Shown: positions 1 to 11,400, counted from the first letter of the stretch. The stretch is DNA of 64,000 bases from Cyathus striatus (GCA_025738555.1 JAOVFP010000002.1:6634001-6698000); one strand, 5' to 3'. Notes: generated by a model from the letters alone, not told the origin. Numbers and translations: made by a program.

Positions 1-2746
1 TTTTTGCTTTGTCTTCTCATTCTCGTGTTAAATTGTAGATGATATATCACGGTGATGGCTCAGGCTACCACAAAGTTTGCTCCCTGTGATATGAGGTGTG
101 TTATGAATGTGCAATGGGTAATACTGCTCGTGATAGTGTATGTATGTGATGTAGCAAGTAGTTAGTGTTATTATAATATGTATACAGTTAATGGTTTGTA
201 TGTAGTATATATGGTAATAATATTTGATTGTTTATTTCTCAGAACGAAAGGCAGGTAAACCAGAAGCTGTATATAATATTATATATGAGGCACGCTGCAA
301 CTGATTTGGGCCCAATAACGACCCGAGAAAGGGAAGCGAACATATGCTCACCCATAATTCCTTAAATATGGATGAGCATAGCTACGACGTTTAAGTGCTC
401 ATCCGTGTTCGGGCGTATGCTCACCAATTCGGCTCAAATCACATAATTAGCATATGCCCTACATCCGCCCGTGTAGAAGTAAAAGAGCGCATGGTATATA
501 GAGTAGGTTGCCGGCGGTCGGCGTTTCGAGGTTGTTTCAAGGGTTTGATCATTGTTATTATCCGGGTCCCTCAATTGAGGACCCCACATTATATTCCATT
601 TTTACAGCACATCGTTTTAATCACCATAGAGTCTCATAGAGCTGGAGATAAACGTGGAGAAGACGGTGAGAAGAAGAACCGGTAAATTGAAAACCGCGTG
701 TGAGCTCTCCGGGGATAATGTGGTGTTGCCGAAGGCTGAGCGAGAAAATAAATAATGTGTGTATCCGATATCGTCAACTATCTTACAATTACCAATCACA
801 AAGAGCTATGCTTTCCCTGTGCAAATTTGCTAATGTTATGCCAAGAACATGCCATATCTCGAGAAATATTTTTATAGTAGAGCTTTCACAGAAAGCATTC
901 GACCAAGTGATGAAATAACTAATCAACCTACGGGGATCGGGTGGACTGGACTATTAGTTGTTGGAGCTGAACAACTACAGCTACACCCAGGAAATTGTTG
1001 CATCGCTGGCGATTATACGCCATGTCTATTTAATAACTCCGAAAATGTTTCTTTGTCGGCACATATTGCTCGTGATTACGTAGCACTCCCTAAACCCTTC
1101 CTGCGCTGTACAAGTATCAACTCCCGCCGTCCATCCACACGAAAGCATGGTACTTACCCACTAAGGATCCTCGCCTACTCCCAAAGTCCCAACAGCATAC
1201 GCCAGCTACAATCCGAACACGAACACTCAGCATTACGTCGACCGCCTTATCACTTGACACTGTTTACGAGCCACATATCGTCCTACGCATCCAGGGGGAC
1301 GAGAGGGCGGCTGTCTGGGAGCCACGGTCCGTCAAGTTTTGCGAAGGTGAAAGTGCGTGTATGCGTCGGAGTCATTCGTAGGCGTTACCGAATCCTACTG
1401 AGGTAGTGATGGTGGCGCCGAAGCACCTAAGGTGGGTTGAAGATTGCGGTGGTGATGATGGTGGTGGGGTGGTAGTGACGAGAAAGGCGCAGAGGCGAAT
1501 GAATACTGACGCCTGCAGTACCCTCCTCCACACGATGCATCCAGGGCTTCAGTCTGCCGTTGGCAAGTATACGAGCCAGTTGGAGGCTCTCGCTAGTGAA
1601 CAATCTCCCTCAGGCATGCGTCCCGCGGAATCAGTTCGACCGCTGGCTGGCAAAGAGGCACGAACAACCCCAATCACCGTGTTACGAAGCTTTGTGTTCT
1701 TGATGAGCGGTGGCACTTGGAGGGATGGGATGGGAAGTGTAAGATGGTTGATCCTTCGTAGGTGTCGTTGGTTCAAACTCAGTTTTAGTCGATGGCGATG
1801 TTGACAATGAGGGCCTAGGGGGAATTGAGAGGGACGGTGGTGGTGGTGGTGGTGGTGTGGAAGGCGGAGGCGGTAACGAGAGGGTGGATGACGGGTCGTC
1901 TTTATCAAGGTTATATAGCTTTATCTCCAGCTTTCGAATCTCCAGCCATTACGGTATCCTCTCACTCATGATGCATAAGGTGCCCGGAATGTCAGGTTTG
2001 TGTTGGCATGTTCGACGAATTCAACCAGCAGTGGTGGTAATATCTAACGAGGCCTGCGTTAGCAGTTCAATAATACGAGCGAAAGTTTGGCTTACTGTTG
2101 TCATCGTGTATACCTCAAGCAACCGAGATCCTCCCCACCCCCCCAACTATAACTCAGCACCTACAGCCGCCAGTTCCCTTGCAGCGGCACATGTCAGTGG
2201 CAGCAAGCCCCAGCTTCGCATCTAAGGCTATCGTATTGGGCTCTAAAGAGCTGGTAGAGCCATTCCACACTTCCCGTAGACTAGCTCCTGGACGTGAAGC
2301 TTCGACGAGGGATTATGAAGTAAGGAGAAGGTGACACGGGCTAGCTAAGGTGACAGGTCTATCAGGCTTTTCGGGGGTGAGTAGGATTTTGTGTAGAGTT
2401 GGCGAGTTCGTTGTAAATGTTGTTGGATCATCTGAAGTTTGTTCAAACGGGTGGTTGCTTTATAAGTACATGCATTTGTATTCAGGAGGGGGGGGCAGGA
2501 AGAGGGGGTGTCTGGTGTCAGTACGAATGCGAGAGATGAGTGAGAAAAGCGAGCTTACAGTAGTCAATGATTAATGATGTCTTGATAGGTGTTGATGTGG
2601 GTACGGAAGTAAGGGATATGTAGAACAAGAGGAGAAATGATGAGGGCATACGCGTCAGTTAACCGGTCACATGTGACAGTGCACTGATCAGTGATACGGC
2701 CGAAGGGCCGGGGATGCATATGGGCCCAGATGAACACAATATTCAT
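1..2746. other. CpG-rich sequence, no supported gene
   Basis: Open frames of 60-185 codons occur on both strands (849-1406 +, 1406-1804 +, 1549-1908 -). They overlap one another, match no family I know and show no convincing intron chain. CpG is frequent here, unlike in the transposon-filled parts of the window, which suggests host sequence that has not decayed. A real spliced gene may exist, but I cannot define one. Confidence 0.5.
1837..1858. repeat. GGT microsatellite
   Basis: A run of about seven GGT triplets. On the minus strand it gives a poly-histidine stretch in the 1549-1908 frame, which is one reason to distrust that frame as a gene. Confidence 0.85.
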
Positions 2747-2755
2747 ATGTACTTC

Positions 2756-2928
2756 CAGGCTCCTAAAACCATCCACTCGACTCGCATTGAGGGGGCCCCA
2801 TCCTACACATCAGTGATTTGTAATGTATGTACAAATAAAACCAATCTCAACTCTCCCCTCCTCAACACGAGTTAGCGGCTGGCAAATGTCGCCTCACGTG
2901 ATGTAGTCACCTTTTGCTGTGACCTTAA
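2756..2928 (+). repeat. Left terminal inverted repeat of the DUF6589/RecQ element
   Basis: Reads outward to inward as CAGGCTCCTAAAACCATCC, then a GGGGGCCCCATCCTA block, a CAACTCTCCCCTCCT block, and GGCTGGCAAATGTCGCCTC. The same blocks recur in the same order, reverse complemented, at 8905-9082. Confidence 0.85.
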
Positions 2929-3206
2929 ACTGACCTAAGATACTCTCACAAACCCTACAATAGGGCTACATATACTTATGTCAGCAATGTTTTTTCTACA
3001 ATACTTCTACAATACCATCATTTATAACATCTCAATATGGAATTCACATCAATTTTTGGGTAACATTGAGTAACACAGTGCAAGATCCATGCCAGCAATG
3101 GTGTAAAAGTCAACAGTGCAAACCATGCCACCCAACCAATGGAAATGGACTATTGAAGAAATCCGAGGGCTTGTACAGTCCAAATTTGACAAGTGTGCAT
3201 GTTGGA

Positions 3207-3681
3207 TGTTACGATTTTCTTTCTTTTTACATATGCTTTCTTCCAAAATCATTGACTTGTTTGGCATCACCTTTGATACCAAACACAAGACTTCTACCTA
3301 CACGGTTGTCATTCCATTTTGATTCATTCTGAGTCACTTTACTATACCTAGTTATACTTTCTTTCTTCTTACTACACTGCAGTAATGCACAGTTGATACA
3401 TGGCTTGATGACTGATTTGGTTATATTTTACTTATTATTAGTACAAGTTCATTTGTATTTAAACAGTAGTAACTTGGGCTGTAGAGCTCAAGCTTCAGCT
3501 TAAATCAAATTGGCTTTACTTTGATTCATTCACTTCACTCATACTTAAGTCTAAACAACTTAAGAGCTCATGAATTGAGACTACTTGATTTCGATACTGA
3601 TTCACTTGTTCTTTGAACTTGTAAATCATGTGACTATCGGACTTGTACAATAAAAGTCCCAACCAGAACTTTATTGTAACA
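3207..3681 (-). mobile_element. Solo LTR of the 9520-18962 retrotransposon family
   Basis: 475 bp beginning TGTTACGAT and ending TTGTAACA, colinear with the reverse complement of the LTR at 9520-10001. It is flanked by the 5-bp duplication TTGGA (3202-3206 and 3682-3686). Removing it and one copy of the duplication restores a continuous helicase frame through CACWMKMKIALVLY, so it inserted into a coding exon and its internal region was later lost by LTR recombination. Confidence 0.93.
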
Positions 3682-4854
3682 TTGGATGAAAATGAAAATA
3701 GCATTGGTGCTTTATTCAGGGAAACATGTCATAGGCTGTGCTGCAATGGGTGTGGGAAAAACACTCTCATTCTAGATCCCACTGGTTATGGCCCTCAAGG
3801 AAGGGCATGACAAAATGATGATCATGATCACACCACTGAATCTATTAGGAAAGCAAATGTTGAAATGTTGGCAAAGGCTAACATTTGAGCAATTGCTATC
3901 TCACAAGAGAATGCTGTGGTGAAGACATTCAAAGTAAGTGTTGTGTTTCAATTAACAGGAGTAATATGCTTACACACTGTAGGATGTTGGAGAGGGCATT
4001 TACCATGTTGTTGTGATGAGCCCAGAACTTGCAATGGGAAATGATCATGTTCAACTTCTGTGGGACCAGCCCAAAGTAGTCATGCAAATACTGAATATTA
4101 TCATAGATGAAAGTCAGTGTATGAGTCAATGGAGCTCATTCCAAAAGGAGTACTCACTGCTCAGCTCACTCCATTATATTATATCCCACAAGATACCCCT
4201 CTATGCAACAACTGGAACCTTGCCAGATTCTGTAATGCATGACATTAGCAAGATACTACAGCTTCAGCCTGATGAGATGGAGTACATACTGTGCTCAAAT
4301 AACCATCCTGAGATATGGCTCAAAGTGAAGACTATGGAATATCTGGTCAACAGCTTTCAAGACTTGGCTTTCATAATTCCAGATGGCTTTAAGGATGGGG
4401 ATGAGCCTCCACCAAAGTTCATCATATTCTTTGACAGCACAAAAGAGGCAGAGCATGCAGCCAAGTATCTGCAGGAGAGACTTCCACCTTCAATATGTGA
4501 TAATATATGTTACTTCCACTCCAAAATGACACCAGCATGGTGAGAGGAAAACTTTGATGCACTTTGTGATTCAACAATATGGGGGCTCTGTGCTACTAAT
4601 GCCTTTGGTATGGTGTGTATTCTGTTAGCCATCTTAATTAGTATTTCAACTGAATCCTAAACAATGTACACTTACAGGGTATGGATCTGCCAGACATCAA
4701 ACTTGTTGTCTGGTAGAAGGCATCTTGTGGGCTTTGTGTGATGTGGAAGAGGTTTGGTTGTGCAGCACAGGGGCAAGGTCAGGAGGGGATAGCACTGCTG
4801 ATTGTTGAGAAAAAGGACACAACTGAAGGAAGAGGTGACAGTGATATAGAGCAT

Positions 4855-5400
4855 GTAATATAGTGCATGTAACCATTATACAATATTATTAATAGAACCT
4901 AAACAAGATGGCCATAAAATATGAATGTAGAGTCGTTATTACCATGCAGAAATACACTATCTATATCCATAATATCAAAGAAATGCAAAATGAATTGGAG
5001 TAGTAATGTTAATTTGAATGAATTGCATATAGGTATATCACATAAGCTCAACCCCATGAGCTGATCAAAATGCAAAACCGAGGTTTTGCTTTAAACACAA
5101 GCACAGTCTATATTAATATACACTATTAGCTTATTTAAAAGTGTTACTGTTGCAAAAGTATCATTTCCCTCATTTTTATTCAATGAACCCCCTATGGGTA
5201 CCTGAGGGTTACGGGTCTTCAAGACCTGACCCATACCCATACCCACCAGTACCCTTACCCGTGACCTGTGCAGGTATGGTGTACCCATGCATTTGCCTAG
5301 TCGTCACAGTCCTTCAGGTCTATTTTGGGAATGATAAGTGAAGTGAGCACCCTTTGTTCTCAGCTATGAAAGTATGTTACTTACTCATGTCTCTAAGAAT
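4855..5400. other. Non-coding interruption in the helicase gene, with TACCCA-like repeats
   Basis: No conserved helicase sequence lies between the GIALLIVEKKD segment and the C-terminal cysteine region. 5195-5290 is rich in TACCC/GGGTA motifs (CCCATACCCATACCCACC), as in small repeats found in other elements of the window. It may be a long intron or a small insertion. Confidence 0.45.
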
Positions 5401-5879
5401 CAGATGATCATTTATACTGCAACACAACATCTGGTGGTTGTACCCATTGCAAGCCAAAAGTCTTCCCTTTCTGCCACAACAACTGCAATTCCAAGTACTC
5501 TGGTGACATAAGCAATTACTCCCCCCTTCCAAAGGAACATAGTGGACCAAGCAAGTCAAAGATCAAAGCCTTCAACCTGGGCCCACAACATGTTGAACTC
5601 AAGCAGGCCTTGACCACCTGGAGAGAGAAGGCAGCAAAGAAGAAATTTGGATCAGCAATGGTTAATAACTATGGTGTGCACCTATTGATGCCAGATGAAA
5701 TTGTGGAATGTATTATTGCTTGTGTGCAAGTCTTCAAAGTCGAAACAATCAACCATCTTCTGAAGGAAACAGGTTGGCTGAAGGAGCCATATTACACCAT
5801 GCCAGTACACCATCCAATCAAAGCAACCCCCATGTTTGCCCTGCAAGTACAACCACATCCTTGGTCATTCACCCTCTTG

Positions 5880-6232
5880 TGAAACCTATTTGTGCTATAT
5901 CCTTGGACACTTGCCCCCCACTTTCAGTTAACCACTCCCCTCTTCTTACAACACCTATTTGTGCTATATCCTTAGATGCTTGCCCCCCACTTTCGGTGAA
6001 CCATCCCCCTTCTCTTGTGACACCTATTTGTGCCATGTCATTGGTCGTATTCCCAGATGCTCATCCCCCTCCTCTTGTGACACCTGTTTGCATATCCTCA
6101 GTCAACCACCCCCCTCCTCTTGTGACACCTATTCATGTTGTGCCCTCAGTTGTATTCATGGACACTTGTCCCCCTCCTCTTGTAACACCTGTTTGTCACT
6201 CCCTAACTGTTCACCCATGCATTGAATACCTC
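5880..6232 (+). repeat. Proline-rich coding-type minisatellite
   Basis: Imperfect units built around CCCCCTCCTCTTGTGACACC, about 50-85 bases apart. In the 5708-6304 frame they encode repeated NHPPPLVTPICA-like blocks without a stop until 6304. It follows the conserved end of the helicase and may be a variable C-terminal extension or 3' sequence. Confidence 0.7.
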
Positions 6233-6634
6233 ACCCACCCCACTTGTTCAATGTCTCCTGTCCTTCTATTATCAATATCTGCCACTGTCCTCTCCAATGT
6301 CTAATCCCTTATCATCTCTGACTCCCATTCCCTTGCCTCAGTTTGGACTCTTCACTACACCTTCATCCCATGTGATGTGAACTCCATCTCAACAACCATC
6401 CCAGTCTCTTTTCACTGCCATTCCCATTGTCCCCTCTGCCACAATGTCCATTGCTGCCAATCCCAGTCAGTCAATTGTGGATACTGTATTCAGGTGAGGA
6501 GCTTGTGCCATTTCTCATTGCAGACATGCTAATGAAGTTCTCTGTCTCTATGCTTCTGTCAACTTTTTCATCCTCAAGCCAAGGGCCTTAGCTCTCTGTC
6601 CCAAGGGCTCTTGTACAGCTTCGACCTCTCAGCA

Positions 6635-8800
6635 TTAAATGTCAATACTTCCATCATCCTCAATCTTCAGGTCTTCATCAGGTAAGTCTATCCATTCCGA
6701 TTCAGCCTCTCCCCCAGTTTCAATATTGGTTGATTGTTGTGTTAGGAAATACTGCATGCCTTTTGCCATTACATCTGGTATACAGCATGTAGATTTGCGC
6801 CCTTGCTGTTGACTCCAGGTTCTTTTATCCTCCATATATGCTATCAACTTTTTGAAGGTTGCTTTCATGTTTGGTGGGGAATGTCATATAGTCTTATGCT
6901 TCAAGCAAAACATTTTTTCAAATTGAATATGTATGTTCTTAAAGACTTCAATCAATGCCGATTCTTTTAAGATTCTTTTCAGCAATTCCTACATGCTGAA
7001 TCACTTCATGCATGCACCGAAAACCTGGTTTTGTTTCAATTTTGGTTTTCTCACTTGGCTGAATTTTGCTGACATGATCCATTAGACTATTTTTGTCACC
7101 ACTTACACCCTTCATTTTTATGAACACTTGCCAAATGGCATCAGCACATGCCATTTTTAGGTGAAATAGTCCTAGCACTGCAATTATAAAGTGGAAGTGC
7201 CTTACTGGTGTTGGCTCCACTGAACATGATTCTAGGAGACTGTGAAGGCTCTCTAATATGAGTAAATCACCAAAGACTAATATAACTTTGTTTCCAGCAT
7301 CTGTCAGGTCTTTGTCCTTTGAGGTGTCACCTACTCCTGCTTGATTGAGAAAGGACTCCAATGCTTGTGCATTCTGTGCTGCTGTAGAAGGACTTAGGTC
7401 AAGTGTCTTGAGTGGTACCTGCCATGTTTTTGTCCTGGGTATTTGTTCAATTACCTTGGGATTTCCAAGAAGACAGTGATAATGCTGAAAGAATTTGGGT
7501 CCAAAATAAATCAAGTCATGCAAAATCTTCCAGGTGTTATACTGCTCCCACATTGACAAGCCATGGATGGGGCTCTTTGATAAAATGCTCTAGTACTTTT
7601 GTGAATGGTATTTGGTAAGAACTGTCTGCATCTGCCAATGTGTTATATTTTGACCTCTTCCACAGCTCTTCTGAACAGTCAAGGTTGCTTAATGTTACAT
7701 CATGCTCAAGTGGGAGCATGGTTCCTGTGGTCAGATGCACTAATGTGTCTTCAGGCCTCTTGACAGTTGGCACTGCATGCTTGAGATCAATATCCAAGTT
7801 GTCATATGCATATGTGGTAAGAAATGTCTGCCCCAACTGGTATGTCTCTCTATTAGCTTCCTGGGACAAACTCATCACAGCTTGGTTAATTGCTGTTGTT
7901 GAGATAGATAGACCAACTCAACTCAGCAGCTCACAAACTGCTTCAGGTGCATTACAAGAGTGCAAGAATATTCCTAGAACACTCTGAAGTGCATTACACA
8001 CTTGGTTGGTGCTCTGCATCATTATGCTTAGGCATATTACCTGCTTCTATAAAGTTACAGCAAGCATCATCCTCTGTTTCAATTTAAATTGAACCGTAAG
8101 CTTACAATTGTGATCAGAACTTTCTGTCACTCTTCCAAATGATCCTTTATATCCTCTGGCATGTCTTCTCCTTCCTCAACAATATCTTCAGCCTGATTCA
8201 CTTCTTCACCCTCAGACTTGGCTCCAATATCTCTCATTTCAATGTCACCATCATCACTGTGCAAATGGATTTCTGTTTCACCTCGAGCCTCTGATGCCAA
8301 TTCACTTGCACCCATTCTGCCTTGTTCTTGGCATTTCAAGTTATGTTTTTTTGTTTGCTTTGGATTTGCATCAAGCAGCTGAGCAAATAAGTCCCACAGA
8401 GCAGGTGCATATTTTTTCATCTTTCCCACTGTATCTGCTAAACTGAAATTGCACAGCTTTTCTTGTGTCATATTTGTGGCACCAAAGTGAAAGCCAGCAT
8501 TCTTGTCTGTCAATGTGGTGACTTCATGTGAATAGATTTGTTGCATCCTATGGCTGGTCCACTCTCTCACTATATTTGCTGTACTAGGATGTCCAGCAAG
8601 TGCCTGGTATATCTTACCACCATGCTCTGCAAGAGATTGCACTTGCTTGCTTCATATGAGGATAGAGTCATTGTCATGTAATAGATCTAGTAGAAACTCT
8701 GCAACAGTGATATTATTTTCAGAGAGTTTGTTGAGGACATTGCAAGTAGAGGGCAGCATCAAAATGATGGTAGATTCTTTGTCATACTTCACCTGCTCTA
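6635..8800 (-). pseudogene. DUF6589-type protein, decayed
   Basis: Matches the DUF6589 protein type that is abundant in Agaricomycetes. In coding order: an upstream segment (about 8800-8650), an N-terminal part with WTSHRMQQIYSHEVTTLT and APALWDLFAQLL (8127-8642), a middle part with AYDNLDIDLKHAVPTVKRPE (7537-7878), the core block VILVFGDLLILESLHSLLE followed by FHFIIAVLGLFHLKMACADA (6948-7559), and a C-terminal block with GRKSTCCIPDVMAKGMQ (6635-6868). An acidic stretch ends the 8127-8642 frame. Joining the blocks needs frame changes and passes stops, including a TGA before SKQVQSLAEH near 8650, so this copy is not intact, although some breaks may be introns. Function is unknown. Its place beside a helicase inside a TIR element makes it a candidate recombinase (inference). 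Confidence 0.82.
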
Positions 8801-8904
8801 TGCAGACACAAATGATCTTACATAATTCAAAAAATAGTAATAGCCACAAAAATATAAATAGCTGAATCATTATATTCAACCCTATCAGTGGGTTTATGGC
8901 AACA

Positions 8905-9082
8905 TTCTGAGGTCACAGCAGAGGGTGACTATATCACATGAGGTGACATTTTGCCAGCCTATCTTCACAGGAAGGAGGGGAGAGTTGAGTTTGGTTCTAT
9001 TTATATTTGTACATTGTTTGTACCAAGCTACTAGGATGGGGCCCCCCCTTCCTGTGAATGATAGGATGGTTTTAGGAGCCTG
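8905..9082 (-). repeat. Right terminal inverted repeat of the DUF6589/RecQ element
   Basis: Reverse complement of the left repeat, with point differences and small indels. The outer 18-19 bases are identical. It is followed immediately by the second copy of the 9-bp target duplication at 9083-9091. Confidence 0.85.
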
Positions 9083-9091
9083 ATGTACTTC

Positions 9092-9514
9092 AATTTGGTA
9101 GTTATGGTGGACTAAATATCAAAGCCTCTGGAGCCATAGTAAGTTCCTTATTATGCAGCCTTATAATTTTACTTACTTCCATTATTTACTTATTTGATCT
9201 TAACCAGAGTCTCCACCACAGCTTCATTATGTCCCCAACAGTTCAAAAGCTCAACCATTGTCTCCTTATCTGGCAAGTATATGTGGCAGTGAACATTGTT
9301 GCTGCTATTGTTAACTGTGGTAAGATACATTTATTAAATGTTTGTCAAACCCGAAATGATTGGCACTTTAAATTGCATACCTGTCGCATTGGCACTAGTG
9401 GCTATGCCATTGAAAAGTGTCGTGCCAGAGATACTAAATTCACAGACTTGATACATTATTCCCCTTGTTAAGTATTAAAGCACAAGCTGAAGTTTGCTAA
9501 ACAAAGTAGTTGTT
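9092..9514 (+). other. Short inter-element stretch with an unassigned 80-codon frame
   Basis: Lies between the right end of the DNA transposon and the left LTR. The 9229-9471 frame starts MSPTVQKLNHCLLIW and has a hydrophobic segment, but no family is recognised. A possible intron precedes it (about 9138-9209). It could be the remnant of a gene split by the neighbouring insertions. Confidence 0.25.
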
Positions 9515-9519
9515 GTGTA

Positions 9520-10001
9520 TGTTACGATAAAGTTCTGGTTGGGACTTTTATCATACAAGTCCGATAGTCACGTGATTTACGAGTTCAAAGAACAAGTAGA
9601 TCAGTATTGAGTTCGAGTCTCTATTCATGAGCTCTTAAGTTGTTTAAACTTAAGTATGAGCGAAGTGAATGAATCAAAGTAAAGCTAGTTCGATTTAAGC
9701 TGAAGCTTGAGCTCTACAGCCCAAGTTACTACTGTTTAAATACAAACAAGTTCGTACTAATAATAAGTAGAAATGTAGCTAAATAAGTCAAGATGCTACG
9801 CATCGACTGTGCATGACTGCAGCACAGTAAGAAGAAAGAAAAGTATACTAAGTAAAGTAAATGACTCAAGATGAGTCAAGAATAAGTGACAGTTGTGTAA
9901 GTAAAGAAGTAATGTGTTTGGTATCAAAGGTGATACCAAACAAGTCATCGAAATGTAAAGAAAACATATGTAAATAGAAGAAAGTAAAGAAAATCATAAC
10001 A
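9520..10001 (-). repeat. 3' LTR of the Ty3/gypsy element (482 bp)
   Basis: Begins TGTTACGATAAAG and ends AAATCATAACA on the plus strand. It differs from the other LTR at scattered transitions and keeps a segment of about 25-30 bp (around 9733-9752) that the 18506 copy lacks, so the insertion is not very recent. Confidence 0.95.
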
Positions 10002-10015
10002 TTATCCCCACATTA

Positions 10016-10375
10016 AAGAGTGAAGTTCACCATAACTTCACTAATATCAGTCGCCCAGATAGAAGTCCATGAGGAGGACGTTGTAGTCATCTGGATCCTC
10101 CATCTTGAGGAGGTGTTCCTCCCATGCCTGTTCCCCTGACTTACCATTGGGTTGAATTCCACAGAAGTAGAACTTCTCCAATTTGACCTTTCTGCCTCTC
10201 TCTCTCTCCCATCGTTCCTCCCTGTGGGAACGGAACCCCTTCCCATCCTTCAACTCCCCCTGCCCTGTGATCTTGCTCCATTGCTCTGTGTAGCAAAACC
10301 CCTTGTAGTGTGAGGCACAGCCATCCTTTCCACAGGGATCCAGGCTGATGGACCTAGAATCTATCTCCACGCACT
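10016..10375 (-). CDS. Retroelement last frame, basic/charged, unknown function
   Basis: A frame of about 107 codons between the zinc-knuckle frame and the 3' LTR, ending about 45 bases before the LTR. It contains DPCGKDGCASHYKGFCYTEQW with spaced cysteines, a very basic middle (SHREERWERERGRKVKLEKFYF) and an acidic end (MEDPDDYNVLLMDFYLGD). No retroviral envelope features such as a signal peptide or transmembrane segment are visible. It may be the second exon or the frame-shifted end of the preceding frame. Function is not recognised. Its position after integrase is unusual for fungal Ty3/gypsy elements. Confidence 0.5.
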
Positions 10376-10433
10376 CCTTCGTTCAGGAGTATATGGTGGT
10401 AAGGAGGTATCTCTTCATGGGGAGGTATGGTCG

Positions 10434-11228
10434 TCATGGAGTGAAGAGATGGGGACAAAAAGGGGCGGTGTGCCCGGGGGCGTTTTGATAACAGCGGTTG
10501 CACCAATAGTCTGGGCAGTCCTTCTTAATGTGTGTTGTGCTGCCACAGAGGAAACAATGTTGATCTGGGTTGGAGATGGACTTCTGGATGGGAGGGCACT
10601 CGTCAGGTAGAGTGTTGCTGGTGGTGGCAAGATAGGGTGCTAAGGTGTTGCTGGTCATGATGGAGCCTCAGGTTTGGATGTCCTTGTACTGTTCAGGAGT
10701 GGTACATTTTCAGAGAGAGTGAGATTGTGGATGGAGGTAGAAACTGCCTCCAATATGACAGACTCCAAGTTCACCGTTCGGCTTATTGTCCTCAGCTCCC
10801 TTACTGCTGCTATTGTTAGAGGGGTTGCTGGTGCATCTAGGAATTGTGCTACTTCAGTGGCATGGTGCAGCCCTGCATTGAACATCCCCTGAATAGCATT
10901 GACCTGATTTCTTCTACAGGCATTCTCCATCTCTATTGCCTCTCTGAAGATGTCAAACTGGGTGACCAGAGCATGCCTATTAGGTAGGTCAGAGAGGAAG
11001 TTTTGAGTCAAGGTTAGCTGATGGTCTGGTACATTTTGCAAGGCATTGCGGTATTCATTAATAAGCTCAAGAGGTGTGGTAGGTCGATCAAGTTGGGAGT
11101 GTCAATAATTGATGTTGGCGATGATAGGGGGTAGTATAAGGGGTTCAGAAGAATGAATAAAACTGGGGCAAGCATTCTCAGTGGAAGGAAGAGAGCCAGT
11201 GGAAGAAGAGATGTTGTTGGAAGACATT
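10434..11228 (-). pseudogene. Post-integrase frame with zinc-knuckle cysteines, decayed
   Basis: Starts at MSSNNISSSTGSLPS (ATG at 11228), downstream of integrase in the sense direction. After one TGA near 11103 it continues as a helical, basic region (NFLSDLPNRHALVTQFDIFR) and ends in CFLCGSTTHIKKDCPDYWC, which fits C-x2-C-x4-H-x4-C, followed by NRCYQNAPGHTAPFC with further C and H residues. A frame change is needed near 10655. The knuckle suggests nucleic-acid binding, as in Gag, yet the gene is at the far 3' end, separate from the gag knuckle at about 15380-15430. It may be an added accessory gene of this retroelement family or a captured fragment of another element. Confidence 0.6.
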
Positions 11229-11400
11229 GTGAATAGAGATTACGATTTGATAGATTGTTGGCAGTTTGTAGTAAACTATTGATTCAGTTTAGACCAGCCT
11301 TCTTCTTATAGTCTTCTAGTAATTCTTGAGCATTGCTCAAGTATTCTTCATGTACCCATTCATCTTTTGCTGATGAATATCCTTTCCATCAGATTCTGTA

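Larger units (their letters stand above)
3122..5881 (+). pseudogene. RecQ-like DEAH-type helicase, decayed
   Basis: Superfamily 2 helicase of the RecQ-like type that is multicopy in Agaricomycetes. Visible parts in order are an N-terminal segment (MPPNQWKWTIEEIR, 3122 on), Walker A AMGVGKT (3743-3763), the DEAH-box equivalent DESQC (4106-4120, RecQ proteins have DEAHC), a second RecA-like domain with FIIFFDSTKEAE (about 4420-4450), GMDLPD after an intron, and motif VI, degenerate as KRFGCAAQG instead of QRFGRAARG. A C-terminal cysteine region with C-x2-C spacing lies at 5411-5560, then a conserved tail to about 5880. Breaks are a TAG in place of Trp at 3773-3775, a frameshift after about 3850, the solo LTR at 3207-3681, and other stops. 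Arg-to-Cys and Arg-to-Gln changes in motif VI fit CpG decay. Intron signals are visible near 3932-3982 and 4612-4678. As a family it unwinds DNA; its role in the element is inferred. Confidence 0.85.
2756..9082. mobile_element. TIR DNA transposon with RecQ-like helicase and DUF6589 genes
   Basis: The element starts CAGGCTCCTAAAACCATCC and ends with the exact inverse of that sequence. The inverted similarity continues inward for about 170 bp. The flanks are a perfect 9-bp direct repeat, ATGTACTTC (2747-2755 and 9083-9091), so both boundaries are supported independently. Inside are two genes arranged tail to tail: a RecQ-like helicase on the plus strand and a DUF6589 protein on the minus strand. 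Both are full-length in outline but carry stops and frameshifts. No DDE transposase of a known superfamily is visible. A 9-bp duplication is common for Mutator-like elements, but nothing inside looks like a MULE transposase. A solo LTR (3207-3681) inserted later. This copy is probably immobile by itself. Confidence 0.85.

Noticed and set aside
1549..1908. 119-codon minus-strand frame with a histidine run
   Set aside because: The histidine run is a GGT microsatellite read backwards, the remainder has no family or intron support, and overlapping frames are equally long.
2756..9082. Assigning the element to Mutator (MULE) because of the 9-bp duplication
   Set aside because: No MULE transposase motif is found in any frame; duplication length alone is not enough.
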